A stretch of DNA of 64,000 nt from Paenibacillus turicensis (GTDB lineage: Bacteria > Bacillota > Bacilli > Paenibacillales > Paenibacillaceae). The notes beneath the pieces are model-generated. The model ran no database searches and was not told the DNA's origin. It was given only the letters and a program-made list of their open reading frames with translations. Of the stretch, positions 1-11,191 are shown in pieces. The stretch lies in contig NZ_JAGGKG010000007.1 in the NCBI RefSeq assembly GCF_017873435.1, positions 62,001 through 126,000 on the forward strand, given 5' to 3'. Position 1 is the first letter of the stretch; the number at the start of each line of letters is the position of its first letter. Both the position numbers and the translations under genes were made by a program.

Positions 1-396
1 TATGATTTAAGTCGCTGGCAATTACCCCAATCGAAATTAAATCAAGTCATCCATTTTATGATCAAGCATGAACCTTATCCACAGGCGGTTAGACCGTATA
101 TACAGCTTAGAATACACTATGAGTTTTATTTTATAGAACCTACATTACAAAGTAAATTAGTGGAGCAACAGGATACCTCGTGTCTTAGTATAATTTTACA
201 GAGAAATAGCAGCGTAATGCCTGAATTTTGGTTTCCTTTTGCTCAAGTAGAGGATTTAAAGAGCTATTTACTTAAAATAGGTCCGTATTTACCCTTTAAG
301 AAGCTAGATACGAAAGCTTTTCGCCTCGTTTCACCTAACAAGAAAAATACCGGAAACGTAAGTAGGAAGCTGAATCTAGATGATTTTCAGCTTTAA
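1..396 (+). CDS. C-terminal part of an unidentified protein (cut by window edge)
   Basis: The reading frame is open from base 1, so this is the 3' part of a longer gene that begins outside the window; 131 residues are visible. The internal ATG at 58 is in frame, but no ribosome binding site precedes it and the open frame upstream argues against it being the start. The segment is rich in aromatic and basic residues and shows no membrane segment and no motif I recognise. It ends only a few bases before a candidate promoter of the beta-glucoside locus, so it is probably a separate transcription unit. I do not assign a function. Confidence 0.6.
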   Translation, partial: YDLSRWQLPQSKLNQVIHFMIKHEPYPQAVRPYIQLRIHYEFYFIEPTLQSKLVEQQDTSCLSIILQRNSSVMPEFWFPFAQVEDLKSYLLKIGPYLPFKKLDTKAFRLVSPNKKNTGNVSRKLNLDDFQL

Positions 397-402
397 ACCA
401 AG

Positions 403-431
403 TTGACAGTATTCAAATTTGTTGCTAAAGT
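403..431 (+). promoter_or_regulatory. candidate sigma-A promoter of bglA
   Basis: TTGACA at 403-408 is followed after 17 bases by TAAAGT (426-431, 4 of 6 matches to the -10 consensus). It lies just upstream of the RAT/terminator leader, where a bglA promoter is expected. The weak -10 keeps confidence moderate. Confidence 0.45.
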
Positions 432-458
432 TTTTAGTAACGTAATATAAAGTATTTC

Positions 459-537
459 TGGGAATGTTACCATTTGGGCATAACCTGAGTACGCCACTGT
501 ACAATTTTTGTGCGGGCGGTGTGTTCAGGTTTTTTAT
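459..537 (+). promoter_or_regulatory. RAT antiterminator overlapping a rho-independent terminator, bglA leader
   Basis: The segment at about 460-486 (core GGAATGTTAC, then GGGCATAACCTG) resembles the ribonucleic antiterminator bound by BglG/LicT proteins. Its 3' part overlaps the left arm of a hairpin (AACCTGA...ACGCC pairing with GGCGG...TCAGGTT) that is followed by a T-run near 530. Known logic of the family: without inducer transcription stops here, and active LicT stabilises the RAT hairpin so that bglA is read. The match to the RAT consensus is weaker than in the bglP copy at 3187. Confidence 0.85.
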
Positions 538-559
538 TTACACTTTTTACTATATCTAA

Positions 560-2023
<1,464 letters not shown>

Positions 2024-2030
2024 GACTTAG

Positions 2031-2080
2031 CAAGAGACCAGAAAGTAAAGTTCTGAGTGATCAGAGCTTTCTTTCTCTTG
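2031..2080 (+). terminator. hairpin after bglA
   Basis: An imperfect stem (CAAGAGA...AGAAAG...TTCTGA pairing with TCAGAG...CTTTCT...TCTCTTG, loop GTGA) begins a few bases after the bglA stop. It lacks a strong T-run, so it may terminate only weakly or protect the 3' end. Confidence 0.55.
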
Positions 2081-2109
2081 TCTAACATATTCATAAACCC
2101 CGGATGGAG

Positions 2110-2146
2110 TGAAAGCGTTGACATATCGGAGGCTTACGGCTAAACT
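2110..2146 (+). promoter_or_regulatory. CcpA cre site overlapping the licT promoter
   Basis: TGAAAGCGTTGACA at 2110-2123 fits the cre consensus TGWAANCGNTNWCA at every defined position. Its right end is itself a TTGACA -35 box (2118-2123), and TAAACT lies 17 bases further on (2141-2146). Inference: CcpA would block RNA polymerase directly, giving glucose repression of licT. Confidence 0.7.
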
Positions 2147-2228
2147 TAGATCACATTTTGTGTACATAGTTTTTGAAGAGGAAATGTAGCATAATTAAGA
2201 TGTCATTTATTAGGTTGGGGGTGTTGTT

Positions 2229-3059
2229 ATGAAAATAGCGAAGGTCATTAATAACAACGTAATTAGTGTATATCAAGAGGATAAAACCGAACTCGTTATT
2301 ATGGGGCGAGGGATAGCCTTTAAGAAAAAACCAGGGGATAACGTAGATAAGACCCTAATTCAGAAGGTATTTGCGCTTAAAAATAGACAAACCTCTGATA
2401 ATTTTAAAATGTTATTGCGTGAGGTTCCGATTGAGTTGGTTGAAATCGTAGAAGAGATCGTTAAGGATGCGAAGCAAAACTTAGGCAAGCAGCTTAATGA
2501 AATTATTTATGTTTCTTTAACGGATCATATTAACTTCGCTGTAGAACGGCATCATAAAGGGATTGTTATTAAAAATGCCCTTTTGTGGGAAATCAAGCAA
2601 TTGTATAAAGAAGAGTTTAAGGTTGGACTCAAAATGTTAGCGCAAATTAATCAAAAGCTAAAGATTGATCTACCTGAGGATGAAGCCGCGTTTATTGCGA
2701 TTCATATTATTAATGCTGAGATGAACGAAGAAGTTAATACGACGATGGACATTACCCGGTTTATGCAACGGATTATTAATATCGTCAAATATCATTTTGG
2801 TACGGAATTTGAGGAGGAATCGCTGAGCTATTTTCGGTTTATTACCCATTTAAAGTTTTTTGCCCAACGTGTTCTTAAGGGTACGCATTATGAGGATAAC
2901 TATGATCACTTATATAACATGATAAAAGAGCAACATAGGGATGCCGCAGCATGTACTGAAAAAATTAAGGTTTTTGTTGAGTCAGAATATGATCATAAGC
3001 TGACCAATGAAGAAATGTTGTATCTAACCGTGCATATTGAGCGAGTAGTTAATCGTTAA
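2229..3059 (+). CDS. licT: LicT/BglG-family transcriptional antiterminator
   Basis: A 276-residue antiterminator with an N-terminal RNA-binding CAT domain (about 1-55) followed by two PTS regulation domains, PRD1 and PRD2. The four conserved phosphorylatable histidines fall at H100, H159, H207 and H269, the same numbers as in Bacillus LicT. From family knowledge, BglP-dependent phosphorylation inactivates the protein through PRD1 and HPr-dependent phosphorylation activates it through PRD2; the active dimer binds RAT hairpins. Two RAT/terminators lie nearby, before bglA and before bglP, and are its obvious targets. The start follows TTGGGGGTG. A cre site overlaps its promoter, so it is probably under carbon catabolite control. 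Confidence 0.95.
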   Translation: MKIAKVINNNVISVYQEDKTELVIMGRGIAFKKKPGDNVDKTLIQKVFALKNRQTSDNFKMLLREVPIELVEIVEEIVKDAKQNLGKQLNEIIYVSLTDHINFAVERHHKGIVIKNALLWEIKQLYKEEFKVGLKMLAQINQKLKIDLPEDEAAFIAIHIINAEMNEEVNTTMDITRFMQRIINIVKYHFGTEFEEESLSYFRFITHLKFFAQRVLKGTHYEDNYDHLYNMIKEQHRDAAACTEKIKVFVESEYDHKLTNEEMLYLTVHIERVVNR

Positions 3060-3111
3060 TTTAAGTGATAAAATAAACCTATAATTTATGTATTAAATTT
3101 GAAATAAGCTG

Positions 3112-3138
3112 TTGACAATGGAATGAAAGCGTTATACT
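3112..3138 (+). promoter_or_regulatory. bglP promoter with cre-like element in the spacer
   Basis: TTGACA (3112-3117) is followed by TATACT (3133-3138, 15-base spacer) or by TACTAT with a 17-base spacer. TGAAAGCGTTATAC (3124-3137) inside the spacer differs from the CcpA cre consensus only at its last two bases. This suggests direct catabolite repression of bglP. Confidence 0.6.
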
Positions 3139-3186
3139 ATAAGCCTATATTAAAAATTAAGTATTTAATTAAATAACATCGTTTCT

Positions 3187-3275
3187 GGGATTGTTACTGG
3201 TGATGCAGGCAAAACCTGAGTCTTACAAAGTAGTGGACACATGGTCTACTATTTTATAAGGCTTGGGTTTTTATT
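3187..3275 (+). promoter_or_regulatory. RAT antiterminator and overlapping terminator, bglP leader
   Basis: GGATTGTTACTGGTGATGCA followed by GGCAAAACCT (3188-3217) is a near-consensus RAT. The last bases, AACCTGAGTCTTA, instead pair with the right arm TAAGGCTTGGGTT of a hairpin ending at about 3269, and a T-run follows. The two structures are mutually exclusive, which is the LicT switch. Confidence 0.9.
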
Positions 3276-3292
3276 TTGCCTTCATAATCTAA

Positions 3293-5245
<1,953 letters not shown>

Positions 5246-5256
5246 GCGATAAAAAT

Positions 5257-5434
5257 AAATCAGTCTTGACAACGACTAGAGGCTTGTAGCTACGAGACAG
5301 AGAGATTCTGGAGATTGTGTTTTAAAATCAAAATTCCATCAATAAATACTTCAATAAACGGAATTTGATTTTAACAACAATCGTAAGAACTCTCTGTCTC
5401 TTCGCTAGTTTGGGTTAGTTGTCAAGACTGATTT
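5257..5434. repeat. palindromic MITE-like element, copy 1 (subtype A)
   Basis: A 178-bp imperfect palindrome between convergent genes. The ends AAATCAGTCTTGACAAC and GTTGTCAAGACTGATTT are exact reverse complements. Inside, GAGACAGAGAG on the left pairs with CTCTCTGTCTC on the right, and the core arms AAATCAAAATTCC / GGAATTTGATTTT surround a short loop. The subterminal block, core and ends recur in the copies near 38584 and 53852. There is no ORF and no clear target-site duplication. Placed between two convergent stop codons, it could also act as a bidirectional terminator. Confidence 0.85.
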
Positions 5435-5438
5435 AAAT

Positions 5439-7253
5439 TTACTCCAAACTTTTTAATGATTCGATCATGTTTATATTTTTAACTTTTTTTCGTAATACCA
5501 GACTAGATAATATCGTTAGCACATACGCAGCCGCAATTGCGATGGTAATAATGATCATATTTAAAGAATCTGGAATCTGTTGATGCGTGCTGGCAAGCGC
5601 ATTTACAACGAGGGCATAAAATTTGCCGCCGATTGGGATCGCGATCATAATCGCAAATGTGGTTAAAATGATGTTTTCCCAAAAGATCAGCTTGTTTTCT
5701 TTTGGCGTCACAATTAAGGTGGCATTTTCTCTATTATTTTCTGTTTGCAACTCAATAGGCAAGTTGGAAAATGAATAACGACTTCCTATACCTGCAGGTA
5801 AGGAGAGCGAATCTGGATTTATTCCAGGCTTATAATCCACCTTTAAATCATACGTATATACTTCATTAATTTGATTAGCTATTTTAAGCATAGAGGCTTG
5901 AGTGCCTAAAGCAGTAATTAATAAAGTTGTACTAACAAGTACGCCAATTGAGCTTGCAACTGCCTTTTGCTTGTTGAGAAATATATTTCTAAGTATGAGC
6001 TTATTGCTATAAGAAAGGGATTTCCATAGTCTAGTTAATTTTTCTATTAACAGCTTTTTCATTTTTTTAGGTGGTTTTGGTCGCATCGCTTGGGCAGCAC
6101 ATTCTCTTAAAATAGATTTTCCGCTTAAATAAACAGAGATGATCCCAAATATACTGGCGATGATCATCGGTGGCACAACCGAAAACCATGAAAGGGCATA
6201 GGTGATGCCAGGCAGTGCATAGGATTTTGAACTTGAAGCAGTCACCATTGGAATAAATACAATACTAGAAAGCACACAACCTAAAATTGACCCAAACATA
6301 CTTACAAGTAAAGGATAGCCCATATAATGAAACATAATTTTTGAATCCTTTATGCCTAAGGCTTTCATGACTCCAATCTGGTTACGCTGCGAATCTATCG
6401 TTCTAGACATCGTCAGAAATAATATAATAGCTGAAATGAGAAAGAGGACAAGGGGGATAACTTTGCTCATCATGCCATTGTTATAGATGGTCTGAGTAAT
6501 TTGAGTGTAGCCAAAGGAACGTTGTTTACTTACTTGATCCACATACGAAAGTGTATTGGCTTTCGAGAATGCTTCGATGCGCTTACCCACCCCATCAATA
6601 TCAAAGTCTTGTTTCACCTTGAGAAGTATTTCATTATGTGAAAGGGTATTAAAAGTATTCATAATAGTAGTTTCTGTTACATAACCAAAGCCTTCATTTT
6701 TATGATTCTGAGTCGCATTTTTCTTGACATATTCTACATTTTCGCCTAATCCACTTATCGTAAAATTCACTGTTTTCTCAGGGTATTTGACATTTTTATT
6801 TATCGTTAAGGAAAACTTATCGCCAACCTTAAATTGATGTTCCTTAGCATAGTGTGAGTCTAACAAGATTTCATTGCTAGTGGTGGGCAGCTTACCTTGG
6901 GTGACTGTGGGGGTATTAATCGTATTCTCCTGTGGTAAGGAATGAATGTGTAGTGAAGCTTTATCGTCTTGAAAAAGTTGTGTGGCTTCAAATGTTTTAC
7001 GAGCCTCAATTTTGCTGATGCCCTCAAGTTTACTTAAGTTAGCTATGTCATCCATAGAAATATCGTTATATAAAACAGTAAGGTCACTTAAATTATGCGC
7101 CTGAAAGTAGTGTTGTACATAAGCACGTTGTTTACTGCTATAGGTACTTAATCCAGAGTAGAAAAAGGCACCAATAGCGATGACTAACATCAACGCAATA
7201 AACTGAAGGGGAGCTTGTTTAATTTCTCTTATGAGCTTTTTGAATAATTTCAT
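5439..7253 (-). CDS. FtsX-type ABC transporter permease with an apparently shortened second half
   Basis: A 604-residue membrane protein, partner of the ATPase just upstream. It shows TM1 (about 20-40), an extracytoplasmic domain (about 45-250), then a first FtsX core with three membrane segments (about 265-390, including QRNQIGVMKALGI). A second half starts at about 430 (NIFLNKQKAVASS) with one TM and the beginning of another outer domain. The sequence then jumps to FWENIILTTFAIM, which normally sits near the end of the second FtsX core. Related permeases are longer, about 780 residues from memory, so roughly 150-200 residues seem to be missing in frame. The start ATG at 7253 is one base after the ATPase stop, so the two are translationally coupled. 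Substrate unknown. Confidence 0.8.
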   Translation of the reverse strand: MKLFKKLIREIKQAPLQFIALMLVIAIGAFFYSGLSTYSSKQRAYVQHYFQAHNLSDLTVLYNDISMDDIANLSKLEGISKIEARKTFEATQLFQDDKASLHIHSLPQENTINTPTVTQGKLPTTSNEILLDSHYAKEHQFKVGDKFSLTINKNVKYPEKTVNFTISGLGENVEYVKKNATQNHKNEGFGYVTETTIMNTFNTLSHNEILLKVKQDFDIDGVGKRIEAFSKANTLSYVDQVSKQRSFGYTQITQTIYNNGMMSKVIPLVLFLISAIILFLTMSRTIDSQRNQIGVMKALGIKDSKIMFHYMGYPLLVSMFGSILGCVLSSIVFIPMVTASSSKSYALPGITYALSWFSVVPPMIIASIFGIISVYLSGKSILRECAAQAMRPKPPKKMKKLLIEKLTRLWKSLSYSNKLILRNIFLNKQKAVASSIGVLVSTTLLITALGTQASMLKIANQINEVYTYDLKVDYKPGINPDSLSLPAGIGSRYSFSNLPIELQTENNRENATLIVTPKENKLIFWENIILTTFAIMIAIPIGGKFYALVVNALASTHQQIPDSLNMIIITIAIAAAYVLTILSSLVLRKKVKNINMIESLKSLE

Positions 7254-7254
7254 A

Positions 7255-7959
7255 TTACCACTCAATCCCTTCAATGCTTTGTTTGTTATCATTTAGAATG
7301 ATGCTTTCGATTTTACCGCTTTTTACTTTAATAATTTTGTCTGCCATTGGGGCAATCGCTGTATTATGGGTAACTAATACGACGCATTTTTTCGTTTCAC
7401 GATTCAAATCCTGTAATAGCTTTAAGACGGCTTTCCCTGTGACATAATCAAGTGCACCTGTTGGTTCATCACAAAGCAGTAACAACGGATTTTTAGCGAC
7501 GGCTCTTGCGATCGCAACCCGTTGTTGCTCGCCCCCTGAGAGCTGGGAAGGAAAGTTATGCAGTCTGTTATCTAATCCAACCTGATTCAAAATTTGTTGT
7601 GGATCTAAATGATACTTGCATACTTCAGTAGCAAATTCTACATTTTCAAGTGCATTTAAATTCGGAATTAAATTGTAAAATTGAAATACAAATCCGATCT
7701 TTTCTGCACGATAGGTCGTTAATTTTTTTTCATTGAACTTCGTAATATTTTGAGACCCAACGATGACTTGACCAGAGGTTGCCGTATCCATCCCACCAAG
7801 AATATTTAATATCGTACTTTTCCCTGCACCACTTGCCCCTAATATAACGACAAACTCACCTTCTTGAATTGAAAAATCAATCCCATTTAATGCGTGAATC
7901 GTAACCTCACCAATGTTGTATTGCTTCGTTACATTTTTAAACTCAATTAGATTTTCCAT
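7255..7959 (-). CDS. ABC transporter ATP-binding protein (LolD/MacB type)
   Basis: An ATPase of about 234 residues with Walker [10 protein letters not shown], signature LSGGEQQR, Walker [13 protein letters not shown] and the H-loop VTHN. It belongs to the family that pairs with FtsX-type permeases in lipoprotein release, macrolide or peptide efflux and cell-envelope stress. The start is taken as the ATG at 7959 with AAGGAG nine bases upstream; a TTG three bases earlier is also possible. The permease gene follows after one base. A palindromic element (copy 2) ends a few bases upstream of the Shine-Dalgarno sequence, so the native promoter must lie within or beyond it. Confidence 0.9.
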   Translation of the reverse strand: MENLIEFKNVTKQYNIGEVTIHALNGIDFSIQEGEFVVILGASGAGKSTILNILGGMDTATSGQVIVGSQNITKFNEKKLTTYRAEKIGFVFQFYNLIPNLNALENVEFATEVCKYHLDPQQILNQVGLDNRLHNFPSQLSGGEQQRVAIARAVAKNPLLLLCDEPTGALDYVTGKAVLKLLQDLNRETKKCVVLVTHNTAIAPMADKIIKVKSGKIESIILNDNKQSIEGIEW

Positions 7960-7978
7960 CAAATTTAGCTCCTTATTT

Positions 7979-8193
7979 GGCTCAACATATTAATCAGTGC
8001 TTGACAATCTTTGGGGTGGGAGGCTACGTAGCAGAGAGTGGTTTCAACCGCTGTTAAAGTCCCACTTTTTTTATAACTTGTCTTAAAATGATAAAAATAG
8101 GACTTTAAAGGCGGACGCTATCGCTTTTCCACCATCTCTCTGCTCCTCCGCTTAGTTTGCGTATTGTCAAGCACTGATTTTAAGGTTGAGTCC
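7979..8193. repeat. palindromic MITE-like element, copy 2 (subtype B, most complete)
   Basis: About 215 bp. The outermost arms GGCTCAAC (7979-7986) and GTTGAGTCC (8185-8193) pair. Inside them AATCAGTGCTTGACAAT pairs exactly with ATTGTCAAGCACTGATT. Further in, GCAGAGAG pairs with CTCTCTGC, and the core arms CTGTTAAAGTCC / GGACTTTAAAGGCGG match those of the copy at 55113, not the subtype A core. The GGCTCAA outer end also precedes the copies near 38584 and 53852, so it probably belongs to the element. Non-coding; it lies directly upstream of an ABC ATPase gene. Confidence 0.85.
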
Positions 8194-8401
8194 CTTAATT
8201 TAAAATTTTTAAAAGTTTTATTATTCCATATCTCATTAGTTTCCATATTAAACCAAATGATGAAAATAACATCGTGCACCCGATGTAAGTTTGCTTCCGC
8301 CTTAGGGCGGATTTTCATCTAGGCCGATAGGAGCTAGCACCCATGGAAAATACAATCTATATAATGTGAAAAAGTAGGTGAAAACAGAACGAAAAACAAA
8401 A

Positions 8402-8432
8402 AAAGCATTGGAGAGAGGTTCTCCTATGCTTT
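8402..8432 (-). terminator. terminator of the cupin gene
   Basis: The stem AAAGCAT-GGAGAG / CTCCT-ATGCTTT, read on the minus strand, is followed by a T-rich stretch (complement of 8385-8402). It sits just after the stop of the minus-strand cupin gene. The rest of 8194-8446 holds only a small TCCGCC/GGCGGA hairpin at 8295-8311 followed by TTTT on the plus strand; I see no gene there. Confidence 0.8.
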
Positions 8433-8446
8433 GTGTTAAAAACCGT

Positions 8447-9001
8447 TTATTCTATTCCGTGGTTCATCGGCTTTGTTGCTTCTATAATACCAAAGGGATG
8501 TTTAGGTGGGGCATAAATGGAATATATTTTTAGTGGGCGATTCCCTGTATTGGTCACATTGTGCCACGTTCCAGCGGGAACCATAATAGCATAACCATCA
8601 TAAGCCATCGCTTGAAAATCTAAATTTTCCTTACATTGCCCCATTTGAACAAAACCTTGACCTTCTTCAATCCTTAAAAACTGATCCGTTACAGGGTGAA
8701 CCTCTAGGCCAATATCTCCACCAACTGGGATACTCATTAAGGTGACCTGAAGGTGTTCTCCTGTCCATAAAGCAGTTCGATAATTGTTATTTTGCTTTGT
8801 GGCTGCGTCAATATTAATTACAAGTGGTTTACCACCATAATCGTGTATATATCCCGTTCCCTGTACGGTCCCAGAACAAGGTGTCATCGGCTGACTACTC
8901 CAGTAATAGCAATGATGTTGCCAATCCTGACTCCATGTGAGGTTACAAGGATACTGAGCAGGGTGAAGCTTCTCTTGGCGGTTGCCAATATTGTTGTACA
9001 T
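8447..9001 (-). CDS. cupin-domain protein
   Basis: A 184-residue single-domain cupin. Motif 1 is degenerate (GGDIGLEVHPVTDQFLRIEE, keeping one His and the Glu) and motif 2 is good (MVPAGTWHNVTNTG). The N-terminal 50 residues are rich in Tyr, Trp, His and Gln. Start ATG 9001 is chosen because AAAGGAGC precedes it; the longer reading frame upstream has no RBS. Many such proteins are mannose-6-phosphate-isomerase-like cupins of unknown substrate, possibly metal-dependent. It follows the transglutaminase-like gene on the same strand with about 70 bases between them, so co-transcription is possible. Function not known. Confidence 0.8.
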   Translation of the reverse strand: MYNNIGNRQEKLHPAQYPCNLTWSQDWQHHCYYWSSQPMTPCSGTVQGTGYIHDYGGKPLVINIDAATKQNNNYRTALWTGEHLQVTLMSIPVGGDIGLEVHPVTDQFLRIEEGQGFVQMGQCKENLDFQAMAYDGYAIMVPAGTWHNVTNTGNRPLKIYSIYAPPKHPFGIIEATKPMNHGIE

Positions 9002-9070
9002 CTTAAACGCTCCTTTAGTATGATGATTTTTTATCCTATGCATTTGCCTACTAAAGGGATACAATCACCA

Positions 9071-9769
9071 TTATCCTTGCCGAATAGCTCTAACATTTTT
9101 ATTCATCAAATGGCGAACGATTTTACTAAATATTAGTTTTTTAATTGGGTTTAAATTTTGTTGATGTAAGGAGAAAAACTCATCTGAACTATCAAAGATG
9201 CCAAAATCCTGAACGATGCCTTCTTTTTGTACATACGTATCATTTTCATCCCAAAAAATAGCTGGGCTTTGAAAATTATCAGTTGCAACACCATAACCAC
9301 AAAATGAACCCTTACATTGATTAAACTTTTGCTGAAGCTTTGTTAAATAAGGAATGTCTATGATGAAGCCTTCTATATTTAACCACTTTCCATCATATAA
9401 CACTTCAATCCAGCTATGGATAATTTCCTGAGGGGATAGCTTGTAGTACCAACCAGTCATAGCACCTTTTTGTAGCTGCTTATCGATCGTAAACCCATGG
9501 ATTCGGCAAGGGATATTTAGTGCTCGTAGCAATGCCATAAATAAAATACCTTTCGTATTACATTGGCCATAACCATCTGTCAGCACCTCTGAAGCAGAGA
9601 TATAATCACTGCGATTATAGCCAAATTCGATCTCATCACGAACGTAATTATATACATGAAGAATTTGCTCCTTCACAGGTAGTGTAGCCCACTTACGACT
9701 ATGAATTAAATTTTGAATTTTTGGGTGATTGTAGTTTAAAAGTTCTGTTTGTGCTAAATAATTTTGCAT
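9071..9769 (-). CDS. transglutaminase-like cysteine protease-fold protein
   Basis: A 232-residue protein with the transglutaminase-core pattern: Cys in GYGQCNTKGILFMALLRAL, followed by IHSWIEVLYDGKW with the second catalytic residue His, and a downstream Asp region (IEGFIID). From family knowledge such bacterial proteins are hydrolases or peptidases more often than true cross-linkers. No signal peptide is seen, so it is probably cytoplasmic. Start ATG 9769 has AGGAGGT seven bases upstream; the GTG three codons earlier overlaps that RBS. An AraC-type regulator gene lies about 30 bases upstream on the same strand and may control it. Confidence 0.8.
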   Translation of the reverse strand: MQNYLAQTELLNYNHPKIQNLIHSRKWATLPVKEQILHVYNYVRDEIEFGYNRSDYISASEVLTDGYGQCNTKGILFMALLRALNIPCRIHGFTIDKQLQKGAMTGWYYKLSPQEIIHSWIEVLYDGKWLNIEGFIIDIPYLTKLQQKFNQCKGSFCGYGVATDNFQSPAIFWDENDTYVQKEGIVQDFGIFDSSDEFFSLHQQNLNPIKKLIFSKIVRHLMNKNVRAIRQG

Positions 9770-9798
9770 GATCGACACCTCCTGCCAACATTGTATCG

Positions 9799-10584
9799 TT
9801 AATGTAAGGAGGAAACTTGCAAAAATACGCTATCTTTCCGAATATCCTTTGCCGTCATGCCAAGTAATTTTTTACTTGCGTTAGCGAAATGGGAGGGGGT
9901 ATCAAAGCCAGCTATCATTGAAGCATCTGTAATACTATGTCCGTTAAAAATGATATAGGATGCCTTTTGGAGCTTATGTAACAAAATATAGCCACTTAGC
10001 GAGATTCCAGTGTTTTCCTTAAATAGATGTGACAATCTGCTGTTGGATAAACCGATTTGTTTAGCATAATAACCGATGGAGTGATCAGAATCTGTACAAT
10101 CCTTAATGGACTGGATAAGCTCTTGGATACGGGGATCAGTCACATCAGGTTGCGTATAATCTAAGTTAAACAAATTCATAAGCTGCTCCAAAAAGAGATG
10201 ATAGCTTTCACTATTTTGGACTAGGGGGAGCTGGGTTTTAATAAATTGAGCGATGGCTTTAATATTAATGGGCCCGATATGATTTGACTGCTCAGAAGGA
10301 AATACCGTATAGGCATGTTCACCTAAAAATTGTTTAAAGGCATTTGCTATATTTGAAGTGCTGTCCATAAGAAGTAGCAGTAACGGTCGCCCTGATTCCT
10401 GCAAGCGATGGCTTACATTTGAATTAATAATGATGCCTTCTGTATTTAATAAGTGACCATCCACCTCAATCTCAAAGGGAGCTTCTATACCAATTGTCAC
10501 TTGAATAAAAGAATGCTGATGGAAATCAGCATCAATCGTATCGGAGAGCACCAAAATATGATGCTCTGCGCCATATAAATTCAT
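9799..10584 (-). CDS. AraC-family transcriptional regulator
   Basis: About 261 residues. The N-terminal half (to about 150) looks like a cupin-type sensing domain. The C-terminal part (about 165-255) is an AraC double helix-turn-helix, with IGYYAKQIGLSNSRLSHLFKENTG and a second helix pair around IAGFDTPSHFANASKKLLG. The start is uncertain: ATG 10584, or the TTG just before it, lies after AGGGGG, whereas the upstream ATG at 10614 has no RBS. It lies between a nucleotidyltransferase-like gene and a transglutaminase-like gene on the same strand. The effector is unknown. Confidence 0.85.
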   Translation of the reverse strand: MNLYGAEHHILVLSDTIDADFHQHSFIQVTIGIEAPFEIEVDGHLLNTEGIIINSNVSHRLQESGRPLLLLLMDSTSNIANAFKQFLGEHAYTVFPSEQSNHIGPINIKAIAQFIKTQLPLVQNSESYHLFLEQLMNLFNLDYTQPDVTDPRIQELIQSIKDCTDSDHSIGYYAKQIGLSNSRLSHLFKENTGISLSGYILLHKLQKASYIIFNGHSITDASMIAGFDTPSHFANASKKLLGMTAKDIRKDSVFLQVSSLH

Positions 10585-10624
10585 CAAGCAGCTTTTACCC
10601 CCTGTATCAATCATTTATTTCTTT

Positions 10625-11146
10625 TTATGTTCGTGAAATGCATTCTAATTGTTTTGCGATAAATTCGGGTAGAGGTTCCTTCATCAATTGATTAATAACA
10701 TCTTTATTGGCAGGTTTACCCTTTAAGTATTCTAATAGTAAATCAGCTTTAGCTGTTCGCTCCATTAGCGCATAAGCAACGTACCATACTTCGGGAGCGC
10801 TAACCTGAACACCCTGCCAAATGGTTGCAGGTATGGTTGGAATATTACAAAGTTGCTGGTCATTATAGATTGCGAACTTTCCAAGAATTTCGACTTGTGG
10901 ATCATCTCCGTGAATAGCTAGCTTATATTCCGTACCAAATGGATATTCCGCACCTGTAGTTTCTTTAATCGTAAAATGCTGTAATGCTTTTAGAATTTGT
11001 TCCTTGGGTGTGTCTGTCATAATATCCCAATCGTTCACTGTGTCTGTTAAGCCTAGGCTAAGTAGCATCCCACTTCCACCTAATGCATACATGATGTTGG
11101 ATGACTCTAACTGAGCAGTGACAAGTAATAAATGATTCATATCCAT
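10625..11146 (-). CDS. nucleotidyltransferase-fold protein
   Basis: A 173-residue cytoplasmic protein. The N-terminal stretch YALGGSGMLLSLGL followed by NDWDIMTD matches the GGS...DxD layout of nucleotidyltransferase-superfamily proteins, which include antibiotic nucleotidyltransferases. Later acidic residues (HGDDPQVEILG) could complete the metal site. Length is short for a full antibiotic-modifying enzyme. The gene is followed ten or more bases later by the AraC regulator and preceded by an APH-like kinase gene, all on the minus strand. Substrate not known. Confidence 0.65.
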   Translation of the reverse strand: MDMNHLLLVTAQLESSNIMYALGGSGMLLSLGLTDTVNDWDIMTDTPKEQILKALQHFTIKETTGAEYPFGTEYKLAIHGDDPQVEILGKFAIYNDQQLCNIPTIPATIWQGVQVSAPEVWYVAYALMERTAKADLLLEYLKGKPANKDVINQLMKEPLPEFIAKQLECISRT

Positions 11147-11191
11147 AATAGAGTACCCCTTAAGTTTGAAATGAGACTTTTATGTGTTACT

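Noticed and set aside
8118-8318. 66-residue minus-strand frame
   Set aside because: It covers the right arm of palindromic copy 2 and a hairpin; no RBS and no similarity to anything known.
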